Below, piece by piece: positions 17,136 through 26,033 of a DNA stretch of 64,000 bases. Position 1 is the stretch's first letter. Each line of letters opens with the position of its first letter. The DNA lies in the NCBI RefSeq assembly GCF_014145675.1, contig NZ_JACGZW010000007.1:466752-530751 (forward strand). Direction: 5' to 3'. The stretch is from Amycolatopsis dendrobii (GTDB taxonomy: Bacteria > Actinomycetota > Actinomycetes > Mycobacteriales > Pseudonocardiaceae). A model generated the notes under the pieces. It saw only the letters and a list, made by a program, of their open reading frames with translations. It searched no databases and was not told where the DNA came from. The position numbers and the translations under genes are program-made.

Positions 17136-18268
17136 CCGTTCAGCCCACCCGAGATCCGGCGACGCCGCTGTGGCGCGGTGTCGTGGTGCTGCGCGTCGTC
17201 ACGTGGTTGTTCGCGCTGGCAGTGGCGATCGCGCACCACACGGGCTTCCAGCGGCCGTGGCTGGGCTGGCTCGTCATCGGAGTGATGGCCGTGTGGTCTG
17301 TCGTGTCGAGTTTCGCGTACATGCGCGAGAACGGACGGCACCGCTGGCTGGTGATCTTCGACCTCGTACTCACCACAGCGCTCATGCTCACGTCGCCGTG
17401 GATCCTGTCGGACGCGCAGTTCGACAACGCGACGACGCCGTTGATCACCACGGTCTGGGCGGCGGTAGCGCCGATCGCGGTGGCAACGCGCTTCGGCTCG
17501 CGCCGCGGCGTACTGGCGGGCCTAGTCGTGGCAGTAGGTACTGGTGTCGCGCGCGCGAACGTCGACATCGACGTCATCCGTGACGGGGTGCTGTTGTGCG
17601 CGAGCGGTCTCCTTGTCGGTATGGCGGCGACGCTCGCGCGTAGCTCCGCCGAAAAGCTCGCGCGCGCACTTCGCGCCGAAGCAGCGACGGCCGAACGTGA
17701 ACGGCTCGCGCGCTCGATACACGACAGCGTGCTTCAGGTACTCGCGCGCGTACGACGTCGCGGTCTCGAAGTAGGCGGCGAAGCAGCGGAGCTGGCGAGG
17801 CTCGCGGGAGAGCAGGAGATCGCGTTGCGCGCGTTGGTGAGCAGCGAGCCGACGCGGTCCGGCGACACCGCGGACCTCCGTTCGGCGTTGCAACTGCTGG
17901 CGACCACGTCGGTGCAGGTCTCGACGCCGGCCGGCACAGTGGACCTGCCCGCGCACGTCACCGAGGAACTCGTCGCGGTCACCCGCGAAGCACTGGCTAA
18001 CGTGGAGAAACACGCTGGCCCGGACGCGCATGCCTGGGTGCTGCTGGAAGACCTCGGCGGCGAGGTCGTGGTGAGCATCCGCGACGACGGGCCGGGGATC
18101 GAGGGCGGCAGGCTGGAACGAGCGGCCGCCGAGGGCCGTCTCGGGGTAGTGAAGTCGATTCGCGGCCGGGTGGAGGACCTCGGCGGGACCGCGGTGCTGG
18201 ACAGCGCTCCCGGCAGGGGAACGGAGTGGGAAGTGCGGGTGCCAGCCACGATGAGGGACGGGCGATGA
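17132..18268 (+). CDS. MacS-family sensor histidine kinase
   Basis: 378 residues, GTG 17132 overlapping the preceding stop. Five or so membrane helices occupy residues 15-165. A HisKA_3-type dimerisation segment follows with the phosphoacceptor in ARSIHDSVLQVLARV, then an HATPase domain (LVAVTREALANVEKHAG for the N box, SIRDDGPGIEGG for the D box, GLVV-like G box GRLGVVKSI). The combination resembles MacS of Streptomyces, which with MacR influences antibiotic production and development. It would phosphorylate the response regulator encoded next; the signal is unknown, possibly membrane state or the transporter substrate. Confidence 0.85.
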   Translation: MTVQPTRDPATPLWRGVVVLRVVTWLFALAVAIAHHTGFQRPWLGWLVIGVMAVWSVVSSFAYMRENGRHRWLVIFDLVLTTALMLTSPWILSDAQFDNATTPLITTVWAAVAPIAVATRFGSRRGVLAGLVVAVGTGVARANVDIDVIRDGVLLCASGLLVGMAATLARSSAEKLARALRAEAATAERERLARSIHDSVLQVLARVRRRGLEVGGEAAELARLAGEQEIALRALVSSEPTRSGDTADLRSALQLLATTSVQVSTPAGTVDLPAHVTEELVAVTREALANVEKHAGPDAHAWVLLEDLGGEVVVSIRDDGPGIEGGRLERAAAEGRLGVVKSIRGRVEDLGGTAVLDSAPGRGTEWEVRVPATMRDGR

Positions 18269-18921
18269 CGGAACGGACGATCTCCGTGATGGTGGTCGAC
18301 GACCACCCGATGTGGCGCGACGGAGTAGCCCGCGACCTCAGCGAGAACGGGTTCGAGGTGGCCGCGACCGCGCCGGACGCCCCGGCGGCGATCCGGATCG
18401 CGCGCGCGGTGCGGCCGGACGTGGTGCTGATGGACCTGAACCTCGGCGGCACGTCCGGCGTCGAGGCGACCCGCGAGATCACCACGGCGGCGCCGGACAC
18501 GCGCGTGCTGGTGCTCTCGGCCAGCGGCGAGCACAGCGATGTGCTGGAAGCGGTGAAGGCGGGAGCGTCGGGCTATCTGCTGAAATCGGCGTCCGCGACG
18601 GAACTGGTGGACGCGGTTCGCCGCACGGCCGACGGCGATCCGGTGTTCACCGCCGGGCTGGCCGGCCTGGTGCTCGGCGAGTACCGGCGGATGGCCGACG
18701 TTCCGGACGGCGCGCCAGAGCCGCCGCGGCTCACCGACCGGGAGACCGACGTGCTCCGGCTGGTCGCCAAGGGGCTGACCGCACGACAGATCGCGGAGCG
18801 GCTGGTGCTGTCGCACCGGACGGTGGAAAACCACGTGCAGTCGACGTTGCGGAAGCTTCAGCTGCACAACCGGGTCGAGCTGGCGCGCTACGCGATCGAG
18901 CACGGCCTCGACGAGGACTGA
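18265..18921 (+). CDS. LuxR/NarL-family response regulator (MacR-like)
   Basis: 218 residues, ATG 18265 in a four-base overlap with the kinase gene. Residues 1-120 are a receiver domain (VMVVDDHPMWRDGV with the acidic pair, phosphoacceptor in DVVLMDLNLGG, conserved Lys in GYLLKSAS). Residues 150-215 form the LuxR-type helix-turn-helix (LTDRETDVLRLVAKGLTARQ, HRTVENHVQSTLRKL). It is the cognate partner of the upstream kinase and should bind DNA as a dimer when phosphorylated. Convergent with the lipoprotein gene, whose stop is two bases away. Confidence 0.92.
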   Translation: MTERTISVMVVDDHPMWRDGVARDLSENGFEVAATAPDAPAAIRIARAVRPDVVLMDLNLGGTSGVEATREITTAAPDTRVLVLSASGEHSDVLEAVKAGASGYLLKSASATELVDAVRRTADGDPVFTAGLAGLVLGEYRRMADVPDGAPEPPRLTDRETDVLRLVAKGLTARQIAERLVLSHRTVENHVQSTLRKLQLHNRVELARYAIEHGLDED

Positions 18922-18923
18922 GC

Positions 18924-19973
18924 TCAGAAGGTCGCGACCCCGGCGGCCTGCTGCGCCGCGGCGAGTTTCGCCTTCCCCAGCCGCCAGGCCGGTTCGCCCG
19001 GATGCCACGCCGCGACCGCCCCGTCGTCGATGACCAGGTCGCCCGCTTGCGTCCACTCCAGGCCGGAGCGCTTCAGGTTTTCCGTCGAATACGGCATCGA
19101 CGGCGCTTGCTGCCAGGTGCCGTCGCGCAGGTTCAACAGCCACAGATCCCGGGTCTGCGTACCGGTTCCGGGGAACGACGGGGTGCCGAAATCGACCGCG
19201 GCGACGTCGCCGGCGCGGCTCGGCAGGACATACGGGTTGGGTGCGGGAACCGGTAGAGCCACTGGTTTCCGCGCTCCGCTGCGCAGGTCAAGGATCGTCA
19301 GGTCGGTCAACCCGCCGAGGACGAGCCGATCACCGGCCGCGGCGAGAATGCGCGGAGACTGCTGCACGGTGCGTCCGGTGGCCGGGTCGATCAGAACGTC
19401 AACGGTTTCGGCGGTGCCGCCGCCGACGGTGATCAACAGCCCGTGCGCCGTCTCCACCCGGACGAGCGTGCGGCACGACGCCACGGTTCCCCGGCCGAAC
19501 GAAGTGCCGGTGAGCGCGACATGTTCCAACCGGCACAGGTCCGGGCCGTCCTCCCGGATCAGCCACACGCTGCTGCCGTCCTCGCCCGGAGCCGCACTTA
19601 CCGCTTTGCCGAGCGACCGCGGAGCCGAAAGTCCCAGGTAGACATACACCTCCGCCGGATCGCAGACAGCCTGCGAGCAGCTCGGCGCGGTCAGCACGAC
19701 CGGGGTGTGGCCGACGCGCAGCACGGACACCACCCGCTGTCCGCCGGGTACGCCGGGCAGGGTTCCGCGCACACCCGAATCGGCGTCGAACACCGTCGGC
19801 GGCGACGTGGCCAGCAGCAACTCCACGCCGATGCCGCCGGTGGCGACGAGTCCGTCGAGTCCGGTCGGCGGCGGCGTGGTCGGAGTCGGACGCGCTGAGC
19901 TCACCGGAGCGGGCGCGGGAGCCTCGCTCGTGCACGAGGTCAGCAGGCAACAGGCCGCGGCCAGGGCGACCAT
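18924..19973 (-). CDS. Lipoprotein with beta-propeller-like repeats
   Basis: 349 residues if started at ATG 19973; the lipobox LLTSC is at residues 10-14. This leaves a very short n-region without charges, so a CTG start at 19996 (preceded by GGGGA and adding PVPR) may be the real one. The mature protein has a Pro/Thr spacer then alternating beta segments with Trp/Asp turns (DGTWQQAPS, DLWLLNLRDG, GDRLVLGGL), suggesting a PQQ- or WD-like propeller. Four cysteines (APSCSQAVCDP, LCRLEHV, ASCRTLV) could pair. It lies on the outer face of the membrane. Function unknown. Confidence 0.65.
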   Translation of the reverse strand: MVALAAACCLLTSCTSEAPAPAPVSSARPTPTTPPPTGLDGLVATGGIGVELLLATSPPTVFDADSGVRGTLPGVPGGQRVVSVLRVGHTPVVLTAPSCSQAVCDPAEVYVYLGLSAPRSLGKAVSAAPGEDGSSVWLIREDGPDLCRLEHVALTGTSFGRGTVASCRTLVRVETAHGLLITVGGGTAETVDVLIDPATGRTVQQSPRILAAAGDRLVLGGLTDLTILDLRSGARKPVALPVPAPNPYVLPSRAGDVAAVDFGTPSFPGTGTQTRDLWLLNLRDGTWQQAPSMPYSTENLKRSGLEWTQAGDLVIDDGAVAAWHPGEPAWRLGKAKLAAAQQAAGVATF

Positions 19974-20045
19974 CGCGCGAGGTACGGGTCCGTTCAGGGT
20001 TTTTCCCCGATCTGCCAGCGGAAATCGAGTTCTACCATCGATGTC

Positions 20046-20708
20046 ATGGCCGAGGAAGAGACGACCGCCGCGCAGCCCGCGACCGAGACCAAGCCGTTGA
20101 CCGCGCGCGACATCCGGGTGTCCGACGACGAACGCGAGCACGTCGTGGGCGTGCTGCAGAAAGCCATCGGACAGGGGATGCTCACCCTCGACGAGTTCAC
20201 CGAACGCACTGACCAGGCGCTCGCGGCCCGCACCAGGGGCGACCTCAACGCGGTCCTCGCCGACCTGCCCGGGCTCGTGCACCCCGGCGCGGCCCCGCAG
20301 TACACTCCGCTGCCCGAACCGCCCGGCTACGGGCCGAACTACGGACTGGGCCAGCGGCTCGAACTCAACGCCAAGTACTCGTCGCTGCAGCGCAGCGGCC
20401 CGTGGCAAGTCCCGGCCGCGATGGTGGTGCGCAACAAGTACGGCAGCACCAAACTCGACTTCACCGAGGCCCGCGTCGCCACCCCGGTGGTGCAGATCGA
20501 ACTCGACTCGAAGTGGGGTTCGGTCGAGCTGATCATCCCGCAGCACGCGGCGGTGGACTACAACTCGATCACCGAGATCAAGTTCGGCTCGCTCGACGAC
20601 AAGACCGGCAGCAACGGCCGCGCGGGCACCCCGCGCTACGTGCTGACCGGCCGCATCCACGGAGGCTCGCTGGTCATCCGCCACCCTCGGCGGGGCATCT
20701 TCGGCTGA
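20046..20708 (+). CDS. DUF1707 (SHOCT-like) domain protein
   Basis: 220 residues from ATG 20046. Residues 22-75 are a DUF1707 domain (DIRVSDDEREHVVGVL, GMLTLDEFTERTDQAL, RGDLNAVLADLPGL), a short helical module found in many actinobacterial membrane or regulatory proteins. The rest, with regular beta segments (KYGSTKLDF, VQIELDSKWGSVELIIP), resembles the LiaF/YvqF C-terminal beta helix that acts in cell-envelope stress sensing. No membrane helix is visible, so it is likely cytoplasmic. Divergent from the lipoprotein gene. Confidence 0.8.
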   Translation: MAEEETTAAQPATETKPLTARDIRVSDDEREHVVGVLQKAIGQGMLTLDEFTERTDQALAARTRGDLNAVLADLPGLVHPGAAPQYTPLPEPPGYGPNYGLGQRLELNAKYSSLQRSGPWQVPAAMVVRNKYGSTKLDFTEARVATPVVQIELDSKWGSVELIIPQHAAVDYNSITEIKFGSLDDKTGSNGRAGTPRYVLTGRIHGGSLVIRHPRRGIFG

Positions 20709-20719
20709 CCAGCGTCCGG

Positions 20720-20758
20720 CGCCGGATCCGGTACCCCATCTCTCACCCGGATCCGGCG
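20720..20758. terminator. Bidirectional terminator hairpin
   Basis: Perfect 12-bp arms CGCCGGATCCGG and CCGGATCCGGCG around a 15-base loop, placed between the convergent DUF1707 gene and the enzyme I gene. There is no T tract, as is common in high-GC actinobacteria. Confidence 0.65.
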
Positions 20759-20766
20759 TCCCCCTG

Positions 20767-22440
20767 CTACGAAACGGCGTCCGCGACGGCCTTGCGCGCG
20801 GCGGCCGGATCTGCGGTGGCCAGCGCCGCCGCCGCGATCTCCCGGGCTTTTTCCCGAGACACGGTCGCCAGGCTCGCGCCGACGGCGCGGATCGCCGGGG
20901 CGTTCATCGACAGACTCGTCAGACCGAGCCCGGCCAGCACCAGCGCGAGCCGCGGGTCGGCAGCCGCCTCGCCACAGACGCCCGCCGGTTTGCCGGTCGC
21001 CTCCGCCGCGTCGCCGATCAGCTTCAGCAGACGCAGCAAACCGGGCTGCCACGGGTCGTTCAGCTTCGCCACCGCGCCGAGCTGGCGGTCCGCGGCGAAG
21101 GTGTACTGGGCCAGATCGTTCGTGCCGACGGACACGAAGTCGACCACCCCGAGAATCTCCCGCGCCAAAACCGCGGCGGCGGGGATCTCGATCATCACGC
21201 CCGCCCGCGCGATCCCCGCGGCGCGCACGCGTTCGGCGAACCAGGCGGCTTCCTCGACGGTGCCGACCATGGGGGCCATCACCGAAACCTCCGCGCCGGA
21301 ATCCTCCGCCGCGCCCGCGATGGCTTCGAGCTGCCGGTCGAGCACCTCGGGCCGGTCGAACGCGATCCGCACGCCACGCACGCCGAGCGCCGGGTTGGGT
21401 TCGTCGTCCGGGGACAGGAAGGCGAGCGGCTTGTCCGCGCCCGCGTCGAGCGTGCGCACGATGACCGGCTTGCCGCGGAACGGCGAAAGCACTGCGGCAT
21501 AAGCTTTTCGCTGCTCTTCGACGGACGGCTCGGCCGGTGCGTCGAGATAGCAGAACTCCGTGCGGAACAGCCCGACGCCCTCGGCGCCCGCGTCCGCGGC
21601 GGCCTGCGCGTCGGCCGGGGAACCGACGTTGCCGTACACCTTCACCCGGTGCCCGTCGGACAGTTCGCCGACGCCGTTCCATTCGGCCGGCCCGGAAGCG
21701 GCGGCGGTGACGATCGGCGCGGACGGGTCGACCGCCTCGATCACACCGGTGTCGCCGTCGACCGACAGCGCCTTGGCGTCGGAGGCCAGCAGCCCGCGCA
21801 CCGCGACGACCGCCGGAATCCCCAGCGCCCGCGCGAGAATCGCGGTGTGGCTCGTGGGGCCGCCCTCCTCGGTGACCAGCGCGAGCACCTTCGCCGGGTC
21901 GAGCCCCGCGGTGTCGGCCGGGGCGAGGTCGCGGGCGACGAGAACGCTCGGCGAGGTCAGCTCGGGCACTCCGGGCGGGGCGACGCCGAGCAGTTCGGCG
22001 ACGAGCCGGTCGCGCACGTCCCGGACGTCGCGGACCCGCTCGGCCATGTACCCGCCGGCGGCCGCCAAGGCGTCGGCGAACCCTTCGGCGGCCTGGTAGA
22101 CGGCGCGGGCCGCGGGTAGGTTCCGCGCCGTCACCAGCTGTTGAGCCTGAGCGGCGAGCGCCGGGTCGGCGGCCATCGCGGCGGTCGTGACGAGGATCGT
22201 CGCGGCTTCGCCGGTCGCGGCCTCGGCCTGCGCTTCCAGCCGCGCGGCGACCGCCTGCGCGGCGGGTTCGATCCTCGCCGCCTCCGCCGCCGGATCGTCC
22301 GGCGCGGGCGTGCTGGCGGGTTCCCCGAGCGGCTCGGCGACCCGTACGACGGGTCCGCTCGCGCGTCCGGGGCTCACCGCGACCCCGGTCAGCGAGGAAC
22401 CGGCAGCGGACTCGGCCGGAGCGGCAGCACTCTCAGACAT
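20767..22440 (-). CDS. ptsI: PTS enzyme I (phosphoenolpyruvate-protein phosphotransferase)
   Basis: 557 residues, the normal length. It has the N-terminal HPr-interacting and phosphohistidine domain (SLTGVAVSPGRASGPV; active-site His in GGPTSHTAILARALGIP) and the C-terminal PEP-binding barrel (GVGLFRTEFCYLD, RTLDAGADKPL, NPALGVRGVR, SVGTNDLAQYTFAADR, catalytic Cys in AGVCGEAAADP). It takes phosphate from PEP and passes it to HPr to start sugar uptake. ATG 22440 overlaps the stop of the ParB-like gene by eight bases, so it is translated from the rbsK transcript or a shared one. No HPr gene is adjacent. Confidence 0.93.
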   Translation of the reverse strand: MSESAAAPAESAAGSSLTGVAVSPGRASGPVVRVAEPLGEPASTPAPDDPAAEAARIEPAAQAVAARLEAQAEAATGEAATILVTTAAMAADPALAAQAQQLVTARNLPAARAVYQAAEGFADALAAAGGYMAERVRDVRDVRDRLVAELLGVAPPGVPELTSPSVLVARDLAPADTAGLDPAKVLALVTEEGGPTSHTAILARALGIPAVVAVRGLLASDAKALSVDGDTGVIEAVDPSAPIVTAAASGPAEWNGVGELSDGHRVKVYGNVGSPADAQAAADAGAEGVGLFRTEFCYLDAPAEPSVEEQRKAYAAVLSPFRGKPVIVRTLDAGADKPLAFLSPDDEPNPALGVRGVRIAFDRPEVLDRQLEAIAGAAEDSGAEVSVMAPMVGTVEEAAWFAERVRAAGIARAGVMIEIPAAAVLAREILGVVDFVSVGTNDLAQYTFAADRQLGAVAKLNDPWQPGLLRLLKLIGDAAEATGKPAGVCGEAAADPRLALVLAGLGLTSLSMNAPAIRAVGASLATVSREKAREIAAAALATADPAAARKAVADAVS

Positions 22441-23164
22441 GGTCTAGACCATAGCTCACGTAGACGGCGATCTCCCGGGGCGCCGCACCCGTTTCCCGAT
22501 TTCGCACCCGTTCGACCACCGGACGAACCTCCTCGTGCCACCACGCGCGGGCCAGTTCCGCGCGGTCGCGCAGCACCCGGCCCCGCAAAGTCTGCCGGAA
22601 ACCCCATGCCTCCGCCGAGTCCGCGAGCCGGAACCAGTCCGCCGGGTCGTCCAGCCACAGGTCGGTCCGGTCGGTGTCGGCGAGCGGAATCCGCTCCAGG
22701 AACATCCGCTCGGCCCGCTTCGACGGCAGGTCCGCCAGCGTCAGGCAGCGCATCGCGAACGCGACCGTGCAGACGGACCGCACCTCGGCGAGGACCCGCT
22801 CGGCCCCGCGCGCCCTGGCCAGCGCGATGCGGTGGTGCCCGTCCTCCACGAAGTACATGTCGCCCAACCGCACGAGCCGCACCGGCGGAAGCTCCCCGAC
22901 GGCGTCGGCGATCGCCCGCCAGCGCTCGCGCAGCGCGCGGTTGCGGGGCCGGAACAACCGGTCGAAATCCTCGGCACGCGCGAGGGAGCCCACTACGCCG
23001 TCGACCGGGACCTGGCGGAGCCCCTCGTACGTTTCCGCGGTGCGCCCCAGCGCGGCCAACGTCTCGTCGAGCGGCATCAACGCCAGCGGATCACGCGTCC
23101 GCGCGATCCTCCGCAACCGGGTCGCGTACCCCTGCCACCACGCCGAACCGAACGAATCGCCCAC
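22433..23164 (-). CDS. ParB-like nuclease-domain protein of unknown role
   Basis: 243 residues from GTG 23164, preceded by AGGTC; an earlier in-frame start would run into the ribokinase gene. The central segment (VRLVRLGDMYFVEDGHHRIA) carries the GHHR form of the ParB/sulfiredoxin-like fold, and the flanks are helical and Arg-rich. No helix-turn-helix follows, so it is not a classical segregation ParB. It lies between rbsK and ptsI and overlaps the latter by eight bases, suggesting a link with sugar metabolism or simply co-transcription. Function unknown. Confidence 0.6.
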   Translation of the reverse strand: MGDSFGSAWWQGYATRLRRIARTRDPLALMPLDETLAALGRTAETYEGLRQVPVDGVVGSLARAEDFDRLFRPRNRALRERWRAIADAVGELPPVRLVRLGDMYFVEDGHHRIALARARGAERVLAEVRSVCTVAFAMRCLTLADLPSKRAERMFLERIPLADTDRTDLWLDDPADWFRLADSAEAWGFRQTLRGRVLRDRAELARAWWHEEVRPVVERVRNRETGAAPREIAVYVSYGLDHV

Positions 23165-23192
23165 GTGACCTGCAACACGGCCTGGACGTGTC

Positions 23193-24065
23193 TCATTCCA
23201 GCTCGGCGGCGGTCGGATACGACGGCTGAGCACCGCGGCGAGTCACGGTCACCGCAGCGACTTTCACCGCCCGCCCGGCGGCTTCGACCAGGTCAGCGCC
23301 GTCGGCGAGAGCTGCCGCCAGCGCACCGGCGAACGCGTCGCCCGCGCCCGTGGTGTCGACCGCTTCCACCTTGGGCGACTCGACGGTGGTCGACTTGGCG
23401 CCCTCGAGCACCGCCGCACCCTTGGCCCCGAGTGTGACGACGGCCGCGCGCGGACCGAGTTCGAGCAGCTTGCGCGGGTCAGCGTCCGCCGAACCGAGCA
23501 GGTAGGCGGCCTCGTGCTCGTTGACCAGCAGAACGTCCAGCGCGGCCAGCGTTTCCGGCGACACCTCGGCCGCTGGGGAGAGGTTCAGCAGCACCCGCAC
23601 GCCGTTTTCCCGTGCCCGCACCACCGCGCGTTCGACCGTGGGCAGCGGCACTTCCAGCGAGGCGACGAGCACGCGTACGCCGTCCAGCGCCTCATCGGTG
23701 ATGTCGCCGGGTTCCAGCGCGGAGTTCGCGCCAGGGGAGACGAGGATTGAGTTTTCCCCGTCCGGAGTCACGGTGATGTAGGCGATTCCGGTAGGCCGAT
23801 CAACAGTGCGAACGAATTGCGTATCGACACCCGCATTCGACAACGAATCCCGCAGCAACTGACCATAGGGATCATCGCCGACCGCACCGAGCAACGCGAC
23901 GTCCGCACCGAGCTTTCCCGCCGCGACCGCGGTATTCGCACCCTTGCCGCCGGGGGACAACGCGGTGTCGCCGCCCAGTACGGTTTCGCCGCCGCCGGGA
24001 CGACGGTCGACCGGCACCACCAAATCGGCATTCGCGGACCCGACCACCAGCACCGCAGCACTCAT
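23193..24065 (-). CDS. rbsK: Ribokinase (PfkB family)
   Basis: 290 residues, ATG 24065. PfkB signatures are clear: the N-terminal GSANADLVVPVDRRPGGGET, the first signature GGKGANTAVAAGKLGADVAL and the C-terminal catalytic motif VDTTGAGDAFAGAL, with the Asp that acts as base. It phosphorylates ribose at O5 with ATP. No ribose transporter or LacI regulator is adjacent, yet the upstream region has a GAAAGT...ACTTTC inverted repeat with a LacI-like core. Substrate could be another furanose or nucleoside. Confidence 0.88.
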   Translation of the reverse strand: MSAAVLVVGSANADLVVPVDRRPGGGETVLGGDTALSPGGKGANTAVAAGKLGADVALLGAVGDDPYGQLLRDSLSNAGVDTQFVRTVDRPTGIAYITVTPDGENSILVSPGANSALEPGDITDEALDGVRVLVASLEVPLPTVERAVVRARENGVRVLLNLSPAAEVSPETLAALDVLLVNEHEAAYLLGSADADPRKLLELGPRAAVVTLGAKGAAVLEGAKSTTVESPKVEAVDTTGAGDAFAGALAAALADGADLVEAAGRAVKVAAVTVTRRGAQPSYPTAAELE

Positions 24066-24109
24066 GGCCGCCACTCTGCCATGACCCGTCCTTTCCGCCA
24101 TCTGTGCCC

Positions 24110-24134
24110 GAAAGTGAAAGCGTTTGTAACTTTC
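24110..24134. promoter_or_regulatory. LacI-type operator candidate before rbsK
   Basis: GAAAGT and ACTTTC arms, 13 bases apart, enclose GAAAGCGTTTGTA, which contains the AAGCGTTT core common to LacI/GalR operators. It lies about 45 bases upstream of the rbsK ATG, where a repressor would block transcription. Confidence 0.4.
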
Positions 24135-24396
24135 TTGGCGCTCAGTGCGACAATCAGGCGGAACAGCGGCTGTCCGTCACTCGATCGGGGGATCCGTATC
24201 CCCCAGGCGTCACTTCTGCGGCGGGCTTCGCTCTTCTTCGAGCGTCACCGGACTTGAGCCGATGACGTTGCCCCGACCGGAAGCGCACCGGAGAGGGCAT
24301 CGGGTCGCCGGCGCCGATCACGTAGCCCCCCGAGTGATCGGCGTCGGCGGCGCCCCGGTTCTCGCGCCAAGTGCCGAAAAAGGTGTCCAGACCACC

Positions 24397-24402
24397 TAGA
24401 CT
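24397..24402 (+). promoter_or_regulatory. -10 element of a leaderless TetR transcript
   Basis: TAGACT ends seven bases before the ATG at 24409. No ribosome site is present in the short gap, so transcription probably begins at or next to the start codon, giving a leaderless mRNA, a common actinobacterial arrangement. A convincing -35 box is not seen. Confidence 0.45.
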
Positions 24403-24408
24403 GCCCGG

Positions 24409-25146
24409 ATGAGCAGCCCCACACGCAGGGGTCGCGCGCGAGCGGCTACCGAATCCGACATCCGCCGGACCGCGCGGAACCTGCTGGTAGGCCAGGGCCC
24501 GGAAGCCGTCACGCTGCGGGCCATCGCCCGGGAGCTGGGGATTACCGCACCGGCTCTGTACCGCTACTACGAATCCCGCGACGACCTGCTGGAAAGCCTC
24601 CGCCTCGACGTCTGCACCGACCTCGCCGCCGAAATCGCCGAGGACATCGCGGAGCTGAAGGACGAGGGCCTGCTGCAGCTGTTCCAGATCTGCAAAGGAT
24701 TCCGCCGCTGGGCACTGACCCACACCAAGGAATTCACGCTGGTGTTCGCGTCGCCGACCGGGGCCACCGGCACCGCGACCGGCAGCGCGCTGCGCAGGCT
24801 CGACGAACCGTTCGGCCGGATCTTCCTCGCCGCGGCGGGCCACGTGCTCGCCCAGCACGACCTGGTGATGCCGCCGAACGACGTGGTCCCGCCCGAACTC
24901 CGCGACGACCTCACCGCGTTCCAGCAGGATCTGCTGACGGTGCTCAAGGAGTCCGGGCGGGAGATCCCGCCGGAGAAGCTGGACCTCGGGCTCACCTACC
25001 TGATGATCACCTTCTGGGCGCGGCTCTACGGCCACGTCACCCTCGAGGTGTTCGGCAACTACCCGATCCCGGTGTCCAAACCGGACGTGCTGTTCGAGGC
25101 CATGCTCACCGACCTCGCCCGCGACGTCGGCCTGTACAGCGATTAG
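24409..25146 (+). CDS. TetR/AcrR-family transcriptional regulator
   Basis: 245 residues. The N-terminal helix-turn-helix reads RRTARNLLVGQGPEAVTLRA then RELGITAPALYRYYESRDDL, a standard TetR DNA-binding domain. The C-terminal ligand domain includes RRWALTHTKEFTLVFASPTG and resembles the TetR_C_13/WHG group found in actinobacteria. Probably leaderless (see 24397-24402). Its stop overlaps that of the convergent SDR gene by three bases, so it may control the SDR enzyme or the nearby ABC exporter; ligand unknown. Confidence 0.9.
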   Translation: MSSPTRRGRARAATESDIRRTARNLLVGQGPEAVTLRAIARELGITAPALYRYYESRDDLLESLRLDVCTDLAAEIAEDIAELKDEGLLQLFQICKGFRRWALTHTKEFTLVFASPTGATGTATGSALRRLDEPFGRIFLAAAGHVLAQHDLVMPPNDVVPPELRDDLTAFQQDLLTVLKESGREIPPEKLDLGLTYLMITFWARLYGHVTLEVFGNYPIPVSKPDVLFEAMLTDLARDVGLYSD

Positions 25147-25880
25147 GCCGCGTGGCCGCCGTCGACCGAGATGGTCGAGCCGGTCACGTACGCGCTGGCC
25201 GGCGAGGCGAGGAACGCCACCGTGTCAGCCACTTCCGAGGGCTTGCCGTACCGGCCCGCCGCGGTCATCGATGCCTGGTCCGCGGCGTACGGCCCGTCGG
25301 CCGGGTTCATCTCGGTGTCGGTCGGTCCCGGGTGCACCAGGTTCACCGTCACGCCGTTCGCCGCCAGTTCACGGGCCAGCGCCTTGGTCAGCCCCACCAT
25401 CGCGGACTTGCTGACCGCGTACAGCACCATCCCCGGCCCCGGCACGCGATCGGTCACGCAGCTGCCGATGGTGATCACGCGGCCGCCTTCGCCGAGGTGC
25501 TTGGCCGCTGCCTTGGTCGCGGCCAGCACGCCGCGCACGTTCACCGCGAGCACGCGGTCGACGTCGTCCATCCCGGTCTGCTCCAGCGGGCCGACGAAAC
25601 CGACGCCCGCGTTGTTGACCAGCACGTCCAGCCGCCCGAACTCGGCGACCGCCGCCTCCACCGCGGCCTCGACCGCCGCCGAATCCGCGTTGTCCGCACC
25701 GACCGCGAGCGCCCGCCGCCCGAGCGCCTTGATCCGGTCGACCACGTCCGCGGCCTGCTCGGCGTTCACCGCGTAGGTGAGCACCACGTCCGCCCCAGCC
25801 TCGGCGAGCCGCAGTGCCGTCGCCGCACCGATTCCGCGGCTCCCGCCAGTCACCAGCGCCACTTTGCCGTCGAGGTTCAT
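25143..25880 (-). CDS. Short-chain dehydrogenase/reductase
   Basis: 245 residues, the classical SDR length. Motifs in order: cofactor-binding TGGSRGIG near residue 11, NNAG near residue 87, active-site Ser in TIGSCVTD, and YAVSK (catalytic Tyr and Lys), then NLVHPGPTDTEM and the C-terminal SVDGG. This is close to the FabG/3-oxoacyl reductase-like group. The acidic DADSAAV segment after the second strand does not settle NAD or NADP preference. Substrate unknown. Divergent from the ABC transporter. Confidence 0.92.
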   Translation of the reverse strand: MNLDGKVALVTGGSRGIGAATALRLAEAGADVVLTYAVNAEQAADVVDRIKALGRRALAVGADNADSAAVEAAVEAAVAEFGRLDVLVNNAGVGFVGPLEQTGMDDVDRVLAVNVRGVLAATKAAAKHLGEGGRVITIGSCVTDRVPGPGMVLYAVSKSAMVGLTKALARELAANGVTVNLVHPGPTDTEMNPADGPYAADQASMTAAGRYGKPSEVADTVAFLASPASAYVTGSTISVDGGHAA

Positions 25881-26033
25881 GTCCGTCCTTTCCGTTTGTT
25901 TCGCTTTCAACCATCGAAGCGCCGAACAGCGGGCGAGGCTGGCGTCTTTCGGTCGTGGCGGTTCGATTCCGCACCCGGGCGGCCACAGCGTGTGACAGAC
26001 TCCGGCCAGCGGGAAAACGGGGAGGGGGACGGG

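Larger units (their letters stand above)
24066..24408. other. Divergent intergenic region between rbsK and the TetR gene
   Basis: About 340 bases with no supported gene. It holds the rbsK operator-like repeat (24110-24134) and the TetR promoter element (24397-24402). The middle is ordinary GC-rich sequence. Confidence 0.5.
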
